Assembly (NCBI RefSeq): GCF_900155395.1
Contig: NZ_LT699727.1
Location: 338,173 to 402,172 of the forward strand
DNA: 64,000 nt
Direction of reading: 5' to 3'
DNA from: Merdibacter massiliensis
GTDB lineage: Bacteria; Bacillota_I; Bacilli_A; Erysipelotrichales; Erysipelotrichaceae
The position numbers and the translations under genes were made by a program. How positions within the stretch are numbered: the first letter of the stretch is position 1; the number at the start of each line of letters is the position of its first letter. Positions 1 to 8,497 of the stretch are shown one piece after another. The notes beneath the pieces were generated by a model. That model did no database searches. It saw only the letters and a program-made list of their open reading frames with translations, and was not told the DNA's origin.

Positions 1-1
1 T

Positions 2-283
2 CAATGCAAGAAATACCATCTCCATTGGTGGCAGAAAAAAAGAAGTGAATTTCCCATATCTGCGGCGATAGATAAAAAAGAAATTGAGTACAGCTTGTTA
101 GCGGAGATACGCAAACTGCCTGGCAAGCAAAGCAATGCAATCTATTTCTATTATTATGAAGAAATGAGCATTAAAGAAATCGCCGGTATGCTTCATACAA
201 AAGAAGGCACGGTTGCTTCTTGGTTATCGCGCGGCAGAAAAAATTTAAAACAGCGTTTGGAGAAAGGAGGAAAGCTTGAATGA
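2..283 (+). CDS. ECF-type RNA polymerase sigma factor, C-terminal part (truncated by window start)
   Basis: The reading frame is open from base 2, so the gene begins outside the window and only about 93 residues are visible. The last 60 residues look like sigma-70 region 4: a helix-turn-helix around EEMSIKEIAGMLHTKEGTV followed by SWLSRGRKNLKQRL, which in this family contacts the -35 element. The preceding WWQKKRSEFP stretch resembles the basic end of region 2. The stop codon overlaps the start of the next gene (ATGA), a 4-base overlap suggesting translational coupling to a membrane partner, the usual sigma/anti-sigma arrangement. Target promoters cannot be inferred. Confidence 0.85.
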   Translation, partial: QCKKYHLHWWQKKRSEFPISAAIDKKEIEYSLLAEIRKLPGKQSNAIYFYYYEEMSIKEIAGMLHTKEGTVASWLSRGRKNLKQRLEKGGKLE

Positions 284-1425
284 TCGAACAATATAAAAAA
301 GAGGTATCTCAAATTGTTGCCAGTGAAACATTTCAACAGCAGCTGATCCATGCAATGGCAGAAAAGCAGCAAACAAAGCATGATGTAAATTGGAGACCGG
401 TCATTATTTATCTATGCATTTTCTTCTTATGTCTTTCATCCATCTTTCTATATCAATTTATTTATCCACATCCGGCACAGCTGCAAGTGCTCGATCTTAG
501 CCCTCCGACAAATGACACACCTGCTTTCTCCTATCCGCTCGGAGGATTTGGCACCATCGGTACATTAGGCAATGATCCAAATCTATTTCATCATAATCAT
601 CCATACCCAATCAAAGAAAATGAGACATTGCCTGTCTATGCAAACCTTTATGCAAACGATGACCCTTACCTTAGCAACTATCCAGATGATGAAATGCTTC
701 CTGTCTTAGAAGAGATGGCAAAACGTCTGCATATCCAGAATTACACGATTCAACACTTTGATGATCCAAATGTCAATCGTTTTTTAATAAATTCAAATGT
801 ATATCTGCAATGTGATCAAGGAAAACTGATCTTATTCACCAAAAATACTGCCTACTTCATGATTGATGAAGATATCAGTATCGATCTTGGAGGAGATACA
901 CAAGAAGAAGTTCTTGCAAAGGTCCAATCATTTTTGAAACAACAAGCTTTTATTCAGATTGAGGATCCATGGATCGACGTCACTTTATTGAATCAACTTG
1001 GAGAGGATAAACAATGGAATATCTATGTCAGTGAAAAGAAAAAGCAGGCAAAGGATACTTTTATTGAACAGCAGTTTCACAGCTTTGTTCTTACAACCGA
1101 TCATCAAGGCCGTTTGCAACATATCGCTTGTTATGATATTGATACATCTTCCCCTATCGGCTCATATCCAGTCAAAACAGAACAAGAAGCTATCAATGAT
1201 CTAAAGGCGGGGATGTACTACCCTTCTTATCAGCCTGAAGTAGAACAAAACGCAGCTATAGCCTATAGCGAGATCGTCTATGATACCATTGCCGGCAATG
1301 CCTATTATCTGCCCTATTACAAGTTTTATGTATTGCAGAACGCCGGTGATGAACAATATTATTCTGCCTACTATGTAATCGCCATTCAAAACAAATATAT
1401 CCAAACTACAAAAGCTGAAGGATGA
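280..1425 (+). CDS. Membrane-anchored protein coupled to ECF sigma factor (putative anti-sigma)
   Basis: A 381-residue protein starting with ATG inside the sigma factor stop, with the RBS AGAAAGGAGGAAAG upstream. Residues 1-40 are cytoplasmic and basic/glutamine-rich, one transmembrane helix lies at about 42-62 (IIYLCIFFLCLSSIFLYQF), and about 315 residues are predicted outside. The extracellular part is rich in Tyr, Asp and Asn and has no domain I recognise. One TM plus coupling to an ECF sigma gene is what anti-sigma factors look like, but no zinc-finger anti-sigma motif (HxxxCxxC) is visible in the N-terminus. The role is therefore inferred from context. A hairpin terminator begins at its 3' end. 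Confidence 0.7.
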   Translation: MIEQYKKEVSQIVASETFQQQLIHAMAEKQQTKHDVNWRPVIIYLCIFFLCLSSIFLYQFIYPHPAQLQVLDLSPPTNDTPAFSYPLGGFGTIGTLGNDPNLFHHNHPYPIKENETLPVYANLYANDDPYLSNYPDDEMLPVLEEMAKRLHIQNYTIQHFDDPNVNRFLINSNVYLQCDQGKLILFTKNTAYFMIDEDISIDLGGDTQEEVLAKVQSFLKQQAFIQIEDPWIDVTLLNQLGEDKQWNIYVSEKKKQAKDTFIEQQFHSFVLTTDHQGRLQHIACYDIDTSSPIGSYPVKTEQEAINDLKAGMYYPSYQPEVEQNAAIAYSEIVYDTIAGNAYYLPYYKFYVLQNAGDEQYYSAYYVIAIQNKYIQTTKAEG

Positions 1426-1439
1426 CCTCCAGCTTTTTT
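1410..1439. terminator. Bidirectional terminator between convergent genes
   Basis: AAAGCTG (1411-1417) pairs with CAGCTTT, extended inside by AGG/CCT around a short loop, and is followed by a T-run. It overlaps the last codons and stop of the upstream gene and lies just before the stop of the convergent P-type ATPase gene. Confidence 0.7.
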
Positions 1440-3720
1440 AATGTTTTTGAAAAGTTGCATGTGCAATCAATCGATACAATACAACACTGATCAATAATGC
1501 AAAAAGGAATGCCGACGGGAACTGGGAAGGTACCTGCGCCAATTGCGTAAGATGCAGCAAAGACGGGAACACGATGACGGCAAAGAAGAAGCCGGCAGCC
1601 ATGCAGATACAGACAAAGATACGTAATGGATTCATCGGGATCAGCGAACGGATGACCGCAAGCATCGATAAGACAGCCACCACAAAATAAAGTGTATTCT
1701 GCCAGTTATCTGCTCTATTTTGCACCATCAGCAGGAACAATGTACATACGACAGCAGCAGCAAACGGGAATGCACGTCGCATCACTGTTGACAAGAAGCG
1801 TCCATGTACTTTGTTTGGATCAGGTTCCAGCATCGTTAAGAAAGATGGAACTGCCTCAATCATCAAATCGATCAATGTAACCTGGATCGGAATGAATGGA
1901 AACGGCATATTCATCAAGACACAAATGATCGATACTGCAATGGAATACAATGTCTTGATGAAGAAGATGCCGGCAACACGCGTTACATTATTAACCACGC
2001 GTCTGCCCTCCAGCAATACAGAAGGCAGTTCGCCAAAATCAGATTCCAGCAAAACGACCTGCGACATCTGTTTGACGGCGTCGCTTCCTGCTGCAACCGC
2101 AATGGAACAATCTGCCTGCTGCAAAGCTAACATGTCATTGACACCGTCGCCGGTCATGGCAACCGTATGACCGCCTTTTTGCAACATGCTTACGATCTGT
2201 TTTTTCTGTTTTGGCGTCACTCTGCCGAATACAGAATGCCGGTTTACAAAGTCCTCGTTCAATTCTTCCTCTGTGACATTGCTCATATCTACACAGCGTT
2301 GATAATCGACAAAGCCTGCTTTTCTGGCAATAGCAGACACCGCTTTGACATGGTCACCGGAGATGATCTTGATGTCTACTCCTTCTTTGCGGAAATAATC
2401 CAAAGTCTTATTGACATCTTTACGCAGAACATCGCTTAAAACGAAAGCCATTAAAGGTGTTGCATGAACTTCCTGCTCTTTTGACGGCTTTTGATCACTC
2501 TTGGCCAAGATCAAGATACGGCTACCGGTTTCCATTTCTTGCTCTAATTCGGATGGCAACTCTTTCATCAGACGATCCGGCGCTCCTAAAAATAAAGTCC
2601 CATAGCCTTCAAAGTGCATCGCTCCCCACTTGCGAACCGAAGAAAAAGCAATTTTCTGCTGCGGACGATATGCAGCAGATGGAACAAACGCCCTGCACAG
2701 CGCCTGATAAGTTTCATTGTTATCATCACTATAATGCAAATAAGATGCAAAATAAGCTTGATCCTGCTCGGTAATTTCCCCTAAATCAAGGATCCGCTCC
2801 ACTTTCATCTTACCGGTCGTGATCGTACCGGTCTTATCCAAACAAAGGGTATCCACATAAGCAAGAGATTCCAAAGAGTACAGGTTTTGGATCAGTACTT
2901 TTCGTTTTGCTAATTTTGTTGTTCCGGCAGCTAAACTGACGCTGATCAGCAATACCAATCCTTTGGGCAGCATACCTAATAACCCGGCTGCACTTCCCAC
3001 GATCGCATTGTATAAATCATTATGGCGCAGCAGCAAAGCTTCAACAAATAACAAGATTCCTAACGGAATGATCATCAAAGTCGTCACTCTGGTAACTTTG
3101 CGCATCGCATCCAGCAATTGAGAATGCAATCCCTTTCCAGAGCGGATTTCCGCCGTGACCTTCGACACATAATTTTGAGCACCGACATGCTCTACACAAG
3201 CCAGACATTTTCCGCTGATGATGCTGCTGCCGGATAAAAGATGATCACCTGTCTGCTTATTAATCGGATCAGACTCTCCAGTTAACAAAGATTCATTTAC
3301 TTCACTTTCACCTTCAACGATAAGCGCATCACAGCAAATCTGCTGTCCGCTTTCCAACACCATCACATCATCCTGCACGACCTGTTCAATTGGTATCTGT
3401 ATTTCTTTTCCATCACGAATAACCGTTGCTTTGGGCACGATCAACAACGAGAGCTCATCCACCATCTTTTTCGCACGCAGCTCTTGTACGATACCGATGA
3501 TCAGATTTAACAAAATGATTGCTATAAAAACCATATTGGACCAAGCTCCAACAAAAGCCAAGGCAATTGCAATCAGAAAATTCAACAAATTGAACAATGT
3601 ACAAATATTTTCTCTGAATATCTGTGACGTTGTTTTCGAGGCAGAAGGCGGCAATGTATTTTGTTGTCCTTTGGCGATGCGCTCCTCTACTTGTTGTTTC
3701 GTCAACCCATATTGGCTCAT
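1438..3720 (-). CDS. Cation-translocating P-type ATPase (CtpE-like, HAD-IC family)
   Basis: A 760-residue pump that hydrolyses ATP to move a cation across the membrane. Visible family motifs: the actuator loop LLTGESDP, the phosphorylation site DKTGTITTGKM, and the hinge MTGDGVNDMLAL. There are hydrophobic pairs before the actuator and before the phosphorylation site, and about six more helices at the C-terminus. The CPC/SPC heavy-metal motif is absent, so this is not P1B; the organisation fits CtpE-like ATPases, for which calcium has been proposed. I start it at MSQYGLTK because GAAAGGAG lies just upstream; 14 further in-frame residues exist but lack an RBS. Monocistronic. The substrate is not decided by the sequence. 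Confidence 0.88.
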   Translation of the reverse strand: MSQYGLTKQQVEERIAKGQQNTLPPSASKTTSQIFRENICTLFNLLNFLIAIALAFVGAWSNMVFIAIILLNLIIGIVQELRAKKMVDELSLLIVPKATVIRDGKEIQIPIEQVVQDDVMVLESGQQICCDALIVEGESEVNESLLTGESDPINKQTGDHLLSGSSIISGKCLACVEHVGAQNYVSKVTAEIRSGKGLHSQLLDAMRKVTRVTTLMIIPLGILLFVEALLLRHNDLYNAIVGSAAGLLGMLPKGLVLLISVSLAAGTTKLAKRKVLIQNLYSLESLAYVDTLCLDKTGTITTGKMKVERILDLGEITEQDQAYFASYLHYSDDNNETYQALCRAFVPSAAYRPQQKIAFSSVRKWGAMHFEGYGTLFLGAPDRLMKELPSELEQEMETGSRILILAKSDQKPSKEQEVHATPLMAFVLSDVLRKDVNKTLDYFRKEGVDIKIISGDHVKAVSAIARKAGFVDYQRCVDMSNVTEEELNEDFVNRHSVFGRVTPKQKKQIVSMLQKGGHTVAMTGDGVNDMLALQQADCSIAVAAGSDAVKQMSQVVLLESDFGELPSVLLEGRRVVNNVTRVAGIFFIKTLYSIAVSIICVLMNMPFPFIPIQVTLIDLMIEAVPSFLTMLEPDPNKVHGRFLSTVMRRAFPFAAAVVCTLFLLMVQNRADNWQNTLYFVVAVLSMLAVIRSLIPMNPLRIFVCICMAAGFFFAVIVFPSLLHLTQLAQVPSQFPSAFLFALLISVVLYRLIAHATFQKH

Positions 3721-3887
3721 GGTTTCCGCTCCTTTCACAATCATTCTATCTATAACTTCCACACCTTATCATATCCGCTTTTAACAGTCAACAAACATCC
3801 CGTGAATTTATTTGATTTTCCTTCTTTTTCCCTTCTTTTTCCCGCAGCAGGCAATTTACGATATAATAAGAGAAACGAGGTGAAACA

Positions 3888-4646
3888 ATGAAACAAGTGA
3901 TTTTTCAGGAAAGCCATACATTTTGTACTGGCTGTACATTACGAGATCCTTCTTTACCGCTTGAGGGGTCGATGGCACTTCATACAACTACCCAAACAGA
4001 GATGATCTTGCAAAACAGAGCAGCATGCAGCAAAGCTCTTCATATACCAATGGAACATTGGTGCTTAGCACAACAGACACACAGTGCACATGCGCAAGAA
4101 GTTTTTGAAACAGATAAAGGAAAAGGGGCATATTCGATGCAGGATGCTTTCCCTTGCTGCGATGCCCTTTATACAAAAGAAAAGCAGATCCTTATTGGCG
4201 TATTTACTGCAGATTGTGTTCCCATCATCCTCTATGATCCATCCTCTCATTATATTGCAGCGATCCATAGCGGCTGGCCTGGCACTGTAAAACAAATCAC
4301 TGCCCATACGCTGAAGCAATTAATAAAAAAAGGACTGGACCCTAAAACTACCCGTGTCTGGATCGGACCTTGCATCCATCAGTCCTCTTTTCAAATACGG
4401 CAGGATGTTATCGAGCAAATACGATCGCTCCCTTTTGATACGACTCCCTATCTGCAATTCCAAGCGGATGGAAGCGCCTTGTGTGACAATGTCGGACTGA
4501 ATATCCATATGCTAAAATCCTTTCAAATCCCGCAAGAAAATATCTGGGTTTCTCCAACAGATACTTTTATCGAAAAAAACGATTGCTTTTCATATCGAAG
4601 AGATCATACGACCTGCCGCCATTTTTCTTATATTTATTTCAAATAA
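3888..4646 (+). CDS. pgeF: YfiH-family purine nucleoside phosphorylase/laccase-domain protein (PgeF)
   Basis: A 252-residue single-domain protein of the DUF152/YfiH family. Family metal-site features are visible: QTHSAHAQEV, FTADCVPIILYD, IHSGWPGT, and IGPCIHQSSFQI. In this family the His/Cys residues bind zinc. Members have been described as purine nucleoside phosphorylases/adenosine deaminases and, in E. coli, as the peptidoglycan editing factor PgeF, which removes misincorporated L-Ser. The RBS is GAGGTG, 5-6 bases before ATG. It is transcribed alone and converges on the metal ATPase, the two sharing a long hairpin. Confidence 0.88.
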   Translation: MKQVIFQESHTFCTGCTLRDPSLPLEGSMALHTTTQTEMILQNRAACSKALHIPMEHWCLAQQTHSAHAQEVFETDKGKGAYSMQDAFPCCDALYTKEKQILIGVFTADCVPIILYDPSSHYIAAIHSGWPGTVKQITAHTLKQLIKKGLDPKTTRVWIGPCIHQSSFQIRQDVIEQIRSLPFDTTPYLQFQADGSALCDNVGLNIHMLKSFQIPQENIWVSPTDTFIEKNDCFSYRRDHTTCRHFSYIYFK

Positions 4647-4647
4647 T

Positions 4648-4728
4648 AAAGTGAGCCGGATCTTTATGATAGATTGCCTTTTGCTGTTGTTCAGCCATAA
4701 CGGCATCTATCCGATCCTGCTCACTTTT
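4648..4728. terminator. Long bidirectional hairpin terminator
   Basis: AAAGTGAGC (4648-4656) pairs with GCTCACTTT (4719-4727), GGATC (4658-4662) with GATCC (4713-4717), and GATAGATTGCC (4668-4678) with GGCATCTATC (4702-4711). This gives an interrupted stem of about 24 bp with a loop of about 23 nt, followed by T-rich sequence on the + strand. It fills the whole gap between two convergent genes. Confidence 0.75.
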
Positions 4729-6719
4729 TATATATTTTTTACAAACAAGGCACGAATCGCATTCAATACGGCCAGGATCATGACCCCGACATCGGCAAAG
4801 ATGGCCAGCCACATATTAGCGATGCCGACTGCTCCCAGCAGCAAACAGATAACTTTGACACCGATGGCAAATATGATATTTTGATAAACGATTCGTAAAC
4901 ATTTACGCGATATTTTAATTGCTTTGACGATCTTTAACGGATCATCATCCATCAATACGACATCTGCTGCTTCAATAGCAGCATCAGAACCCATGGCTCC
5001 CATGGCAATGCCTATATCCGCACGTCCTAAGACAGGCGCGTCGTTGATTCCATCCCCTACAAAGGCTAGCTTCTCTTTTTCTGCCTTATTCTTTAATAAC
5101 TGTTCCACCTTTTGTACTTTATCACCAGGCAAGAGCTCGCTGTATACTTCATCGATTCCCAATTGTTTTCCTACCTGCTGTGCAACTTTGCCAGCATCGC
5201 CGGTCAGCATGACACTTTTTTTGATTCCACAGGCACGCAATCCTTGTATAGCTTTCTTAGCATTTGCCTTGATAACATCAGAAATGACAATATGTCCTGC
5301 ATATTCACCGTTGACTGCCATATGAATGATCGTACCGACATGATGACAAGGAATTGCTTTGATTCCTAAACGGGTCATCAATTTTTCATTGCCCGCAGCT
5401 ACTTGTATTCCATCTACTTTTGCAATTACTCCATTGCCGCTGATTTCCTGTACATCGCTGACACGTGTACGGTCAACTGTCTTTCCATAAGCTTTCTGCA
5501 AACTTTTGGAAATTGGATGTGAAGACGAACTTTCTGCATAAGCCGCATACTCGATCAACTGTTCATCAGAAATCGTACCATGATGCACTCCAATGACCTC
5601 AAAGACGCCTTGCGTCAATGTTCCTGTCTTATCAAAAACAACGATCTTAGTTTTTGATAAGGTTTCCAGATAGTTGCTGCCTTTGACAAGGACACCTGCA
5701 TTGCTTGCACCGCCGATGCCTGCAAAAAAGGTAAGCGGGATACTGATGACCAATGCGCATGGACAGCTGATGACCAGAAATGTTAAAGCACGATAGACCC
5801 AAACTTCCCATTGAGGTGCCATTTGCAAAAGCAAAGAGAACAGCGGCGGTAAAAATGCCAGCAGGATTGCAGCTATACAAACAACCGGTGTATAGATCCG
5901 CGCAAATTTAGATATGAAGTTTTCTGAATGTGATTTACGGGAACTTGCATTTTCCACCAGATCCAAAATTTTAGATACTGTAGATTCTCCAAATTCTTTT
6001 GTCGTTTGAATTTTCAATACTCCGCTCAAATTGATGCAGCCACTGATGATCTCATCATTCACTTGAACATCACGCGGCAGGCTCTCTCCGGTCAAAGCAC
6101 TTGTATTCAGACTGCTGTTTCCTTCTATAACAATTCCATCAATCGCCACTTTTTCACCAGGAAGGACCGTGATGATCGAACCGATTGCCACTTCATCCGG
6201 ATCCACTTTTTCCAATTTACCGCCTTTTTCCACGTTCGCATAATCCGGGCGGATATCCATCAATTCACTAATATTGCGGCGGCTTTTTCCTACTGCATAA
6301 CTTTGGAACCACTCCCCGATCTGATAGAACAACATAACCGCAATGGCCTCGGTATAATCACCACTTTGTTCATAAATGGCTAAAGCAAATGCCCCAACCG
6401 TAGCTATCGCCATCAAAAAGCTTTCATCAAAGACCTGATGATTGCGGATTCCCTTCCATGCTTTGATCAAGATGTCGGATCCAATGACTAGATAATCAAT
6501 CAGATAATAAAGAAAAAGCCCAACAGAACCGATATACTGTTCCATTTTCTCTCCCAACAGCTGACCGATAAGCAACAAGATCGATGCAGCCCAGATGCGA
6601 ACCAGCATTTTTCTTTGTTTTTTTGTCAAAGAACGTTTATTTGTCACACCTTTGCCCAAAAAATATGTTGCTAATAAAATGACAAGGATCAATAAACCAT
6701 CCACGATCCATTCTTGCAT
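4728..6719 (-). CDS. cadA: Heavy-metal translocating P1B-type ATPase (Zn2+/Cd2+/Pb2+ exporter)
   Basis: A 663-residue metal efflux ATPase of the ZntA/CadA type. Motifs: the membrane metal site CPC in VISCPCALVISIP, the phosphorylation site DKTGTLTQG, actuator ALTGES, HP motif SSSHPIS, and hinge VGDGINDAPVL. The C-terminal helix reads NMWLAIFADVGVM, the FADxG signature of the Zn/Cd/Pb subgroup. It lacks the usual N-terminal HMA (CxxC) domain; that function is supplied by the separate 72-residue HMA protein directly upstream, 20 bp away. It diverges from an ArsR/CadC repressor, so metal-induced derepression is expected. Zinc versus cadmium preference cannot be read from the sequence. Confidence 0.92.
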   Translation of the reverse strand: MQEWIVDGLLILVILLATYFLGKGVTNKRSLTKKQRKMLVRIWAASILLLIGQLLGEKMEQYIGSVGLFLYYLIDYLVIGSDILIKAWKGIRNHQVFDESFLMAIATVGAFALAIYEQSGDYTEAIAVMLFYQIGEWFQSYAVGKSRRNISELMDIRPDYANVEKGGKLEKVDPDEVAIGSIITVLPGEKVAIDGIVIEGNSSLNTSALTGESLPRDVQVNDEIISGCINLSGVLKIQTTKEFGESTVSKILDLVENASSRKSHSENFISKFARIYTPVVCIAAILLAFLPPLFSLLLQMAPQWEVWVYRALTFLVISCPCALVISIPLTFFAGIGGASNAGVLVKGSNYLETLSKTKIVVFDKTGTLTQGVFEVIGVHHGTISDEQLIEYAAYAESSSSHPISKSLQKAYGKTVDRTRVSDVQEISGNGVIAKVDGIQVAAGNEKLMTRLGIKAIPCHHVGTIIHMAVNGEYAGHIVISDVIKANAKKAIQGLRACGIKKSVMLTGDAGKVAQQVGKQLGIDEVYSELLPGDKVQKVEQLLKNKAEKEKLAFVGDGINDAPVLGRADIGIAMGAMGSDAAIEAADVVLMDDDPLKIVKAIKISRKCLRIVYQNIIFAIGVKVICLLLGAVGIANMWLAIFADVGVMILAVLNAIRALFVKNI

Positions 6720-6739
6720 AGAATTGCCCCCTTTTTATT

Positions 6740-6958
6740 TTATAGATAGATCTCGCATTCATCTTCTACTTTTTTACAATTTTTTAGAACTTCTTTCATG
6801 ACATCTTTTGCATTGACACCTTCTTCAAATTCCACATTCATCTTTAATGTCATGAAATTGACCACGGCATCTTTGACTCCGGCAGTATTCTTTGCTGCCT
6901 GCTCCATCTTGTTTGCACAATTTGCACAATCCACTTCGATCTGATAACTTTTTTTCAT
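6740..6958 (-). CDS. Heavy-metal-associated (HMA) domain chaperone
   Basis: A 72-residue single HMA ferredoxin-like domain with the metal-binding motif DCANCANKMEQAA (CxxC) at about residues 10-22. It is the first gene of the efflux operon and probably delivers metal to, or acts as the detached N-terminal domain of, the ATPase that follows. A strong RBS (TAGGAGGAG) precedes ATG. CANCA rather than CxGC resembles the metal loops of Zn/Cd-type pumps more than copper chaperones (inference). Confidence 0.9.
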   Translation of the reverse strand: MKKSYQIEVDCANCANKMEQAAKNTAGVKDAVVNFMTLKMNVEFEEGVNAKDVMKEVLKNCKKVEDECEIYL

Positions 6959-6979
6959 AAATTCTCCTCCTATAACGAT

Positions 6980-7001
6980 TTAACGATTACTTAATTGTTT
7001 A
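6980..7001. promoter_or_regulatory. Candidate ArsR/CadC operator and promoter of the metal-efflux module
   Basis: An imperfect 22-bp palindrome (TTAACGATTAC/TTAATTGTTTA; 8 of 11 half-site positions match) sits between the divergent HMA and ArsR genes. A TATAAT box for the + strand follows at 7009-7014, so the palindrome covers the -35 region. AT-rich 12-2-12-like repeats at this place are typical for SmtB/CadC repressors. The operator call rests on symmetry and position only. Confidence 0.55.
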
Positions 7002-7024
7002 CTTGTAGTATAATGGGAGAGTAG

Positions 7025-7055
7025 AAAACGGTCAACTATTTTACTACCGTTTTTT
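7025..7055 (+). terminator. Terminator-like hairpin in the arsR leader
   Basis: AAAACGGT (7025-7032) pairs with ACCGTTTT (7046-7053), with a T-run continuing to 7055. It lies just downstream of the TATAAT box and upstream of the ArsR RBS, so transcripts of arsR begin with it. It could be an attenuator; no alternative antiterminator was worked out. Confidence 0.5.
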
Positions 7056-7104
7056 CTAATTGGGACAAAACAATTTCCAAATGGACAAAAAGGAGGTATT
7101 TTTT

Positions 7105-7476
7105 ATGTTACATGCCCTTCCGCATGACCATGGACAATCCATAGAGCAGAATCTCGAACAAATGCCAAGCAGCGCAGATTTTGAAGTTGCTGCCGATATC
7201 TTCAAACAACTTTGCGACCCTAACCGCATCCGCATATTTTGGTTATTATGTCATTGTGAAGAATGCGTCATCAATATTGCGGCATTGGTCAATATGAGCT
7301 CTCCTGCAGTTTCCCATCATTTACGACAATTAAAAGCAAGCAATTTAATTGTCAGCCGCAGAGAAGGAAAAGAAGTGTATTATCGCTGTGCTGACAACAA
7401 GACTGCGCAAATGCTGCATCCGATCATTGAAAAAATTGTAGAAATCAATTGCCCTAATGAAGCGATCCGAGGTTGA
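7105..7476 (+). CDS. cadC: ArsR/SmtB-family metal-responsive repressor (CadC-like)
   Basis: A 123-residue winged-helix repressor. The recognition helix region is SSPAVSHHLRQLKASNLIVSRREGKEVYYR. The ArsR-type metal site before it reads CHCEECVINIA, giving cysteines near the alpha-3/N-terminal metal site used by CadC. The N-terminus is His-rich (LHALPHDHGQ). Start chosen at ATG 7105 because AAAAGGAGG is 6-7 bases upstream; an earlier in-frame TTG lacks an RBS. It diverges from the HMA/ATPase operon and is followed by an AraC-type gene with only one base between stop and start. It presumably represses both directions until Zn or Cd binds. Confidence 0.88.
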   Translation: MLHALPHDHGQSIEQNLEQMPSSADFEVAADIFKQLCDPNRIRIFWLLCHCEECVINIAALVNMSSPAVSHHLRQLKASNLIVSRREGKEVYYRCADNKTAQMLHPIIEKIVEINCPNEAIRG

Positions 7477-7477
7477 T

Positions 7478-8473
7478 ATGATGAAGAACAATGCGTATTC
7501 AAAAATAAAGGATGCATTGCAAAATGTAGCGGAAAATCAATTTTTCATACACGAATATGGAAAGGAACACGCCTCTTCTTTACATCCGCAACACGTTTCT
7601 GTTCCGATTTGCGGAAAAGGCAGCATTACGATCTATCCAATATTTCCAGGGATCGAGTTATCATTTCACCGTTACTTGACGCAACAAGCAAATTTTCACC
7701 ACTCTCCAAACGATCATATTTTAGAGATCAATTACTGCCATCAAGGGCGTATCGGCTGGGATATGAAAAACAATGCCAGCGTGTATTTAGGTGAAGGCGA
7801 TGTCTGCTTACACACTTTATCTAGTTGTGCAGATTCAACGATCAGCCTTCCATTAGGATATTATGAAGGGATTGCCTGCACATTTGATTTGCAGCGAATC
7901 CAAAAACAAGATTTGCCTCTATTAAAAAATATCGATTTTGATCCGCAAATGCTCTATACTCATTTCTGTGCAAAGAAAGAGGTACTCGGTATCTTAAGCA
8001 ATGATTGGACAAGATCTGTATTTTCTCAAATGTGGAACATTCCAACTTCCATTCAACTCACTTATTACAAACTGAAGGTAATCGAACTGCTGCTTTATCT
8101 TATGAAAATAGAAAATAATCAAAATCAGCCGTTAACTGCATACGAAAATACACAGATTGAACTCATAAGAGAAGTTCACAAATTTCTGATCACACACATC
8201 GAACAGCGTTTTACCATCGAAGAATTATCAAAACAATTTTTGATCAACACTTCCTCTTTGAAAGCAATTTTTAAAGCTGTCTATGGTCAGCCGATTGCTG
8301 CCTATATGAAGGAATACCGTCTGCAGTATGCTGCAAAACAATTAAAGGAAAGTGATCGATCCATTTTAGAAATTGCAAAAGAAATAGGATACGGTACACA
8401 AGGAAAGTTTAGCAAAGCTTTTAAAGAACATATGCAGCTGTCCCCTTCTCAATATCGTAAAACAAATAAATAG
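7478..8473 (+). CDS. AraC-family transcriptional regulator
   Basis: A 331-residue regulator. The C-terminal about 100 residues are a double helix-turn-helix AraC domain, FTIEELSKQFLINTSSLKAIF then ILEIAKEIGYGTQGKFSKAF, ending with the classic LSPSQYRK. The N-terminal 220 residues should form a ligand or cupin-like sensor (ILEINYCHQGRIGWDM, LGEGDVCLH), as in regulators of siderophore or metal uptake. GAGG lies 5 bases before ATG 7478; a second ATG follows directly. It is cotranscribed with the metal-sensing ArsR gene, which suggests a metal-related role, but no target is adjacent. Confidence 0.85.
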   Translation: MMKNNAYSKIKDALQNVAENQFFIHEYGKEHASSLHPQHVSVPICGKGSITIYPIFPGIELSFHRYLTQQANFHHSPNDHILEINYCHQGRIGWDMKNNASVYLGEGDVCLHTLSSCADSTISLPLGYYEGIACTFDLQRIQKQDLPLLKNIDFDPQMLYTHFCAKKEVLGILSNDWTRSVFSQMWNIPTSIQLTYYKLKVIELLLYLMKIENNQNQPLTAYENTQIELIREVHKFLITHIEQRFTIEELSKQFLINTSSLKAIFKAVYGQPIAAYMKEYRLQYAAKQLKESDRSILEIAKEIGYGTQGKFSKAFKEHMQLSPSQYRKTNK

Positions 8474-8497
8474 GCATCGATCAACGATGCCTATTTT
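8468..8497. terminator. Bidirectional terminator containing both stop codons
   Basis: ATAGGCATCG (8470-8479) pairs perfectly with CGATGCCTAT (8485-8494), loop about 5 nt, T-run after. The TAG of the AraC gene and the TAG of proA lie inside the two arms. Confidence 0.85.
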
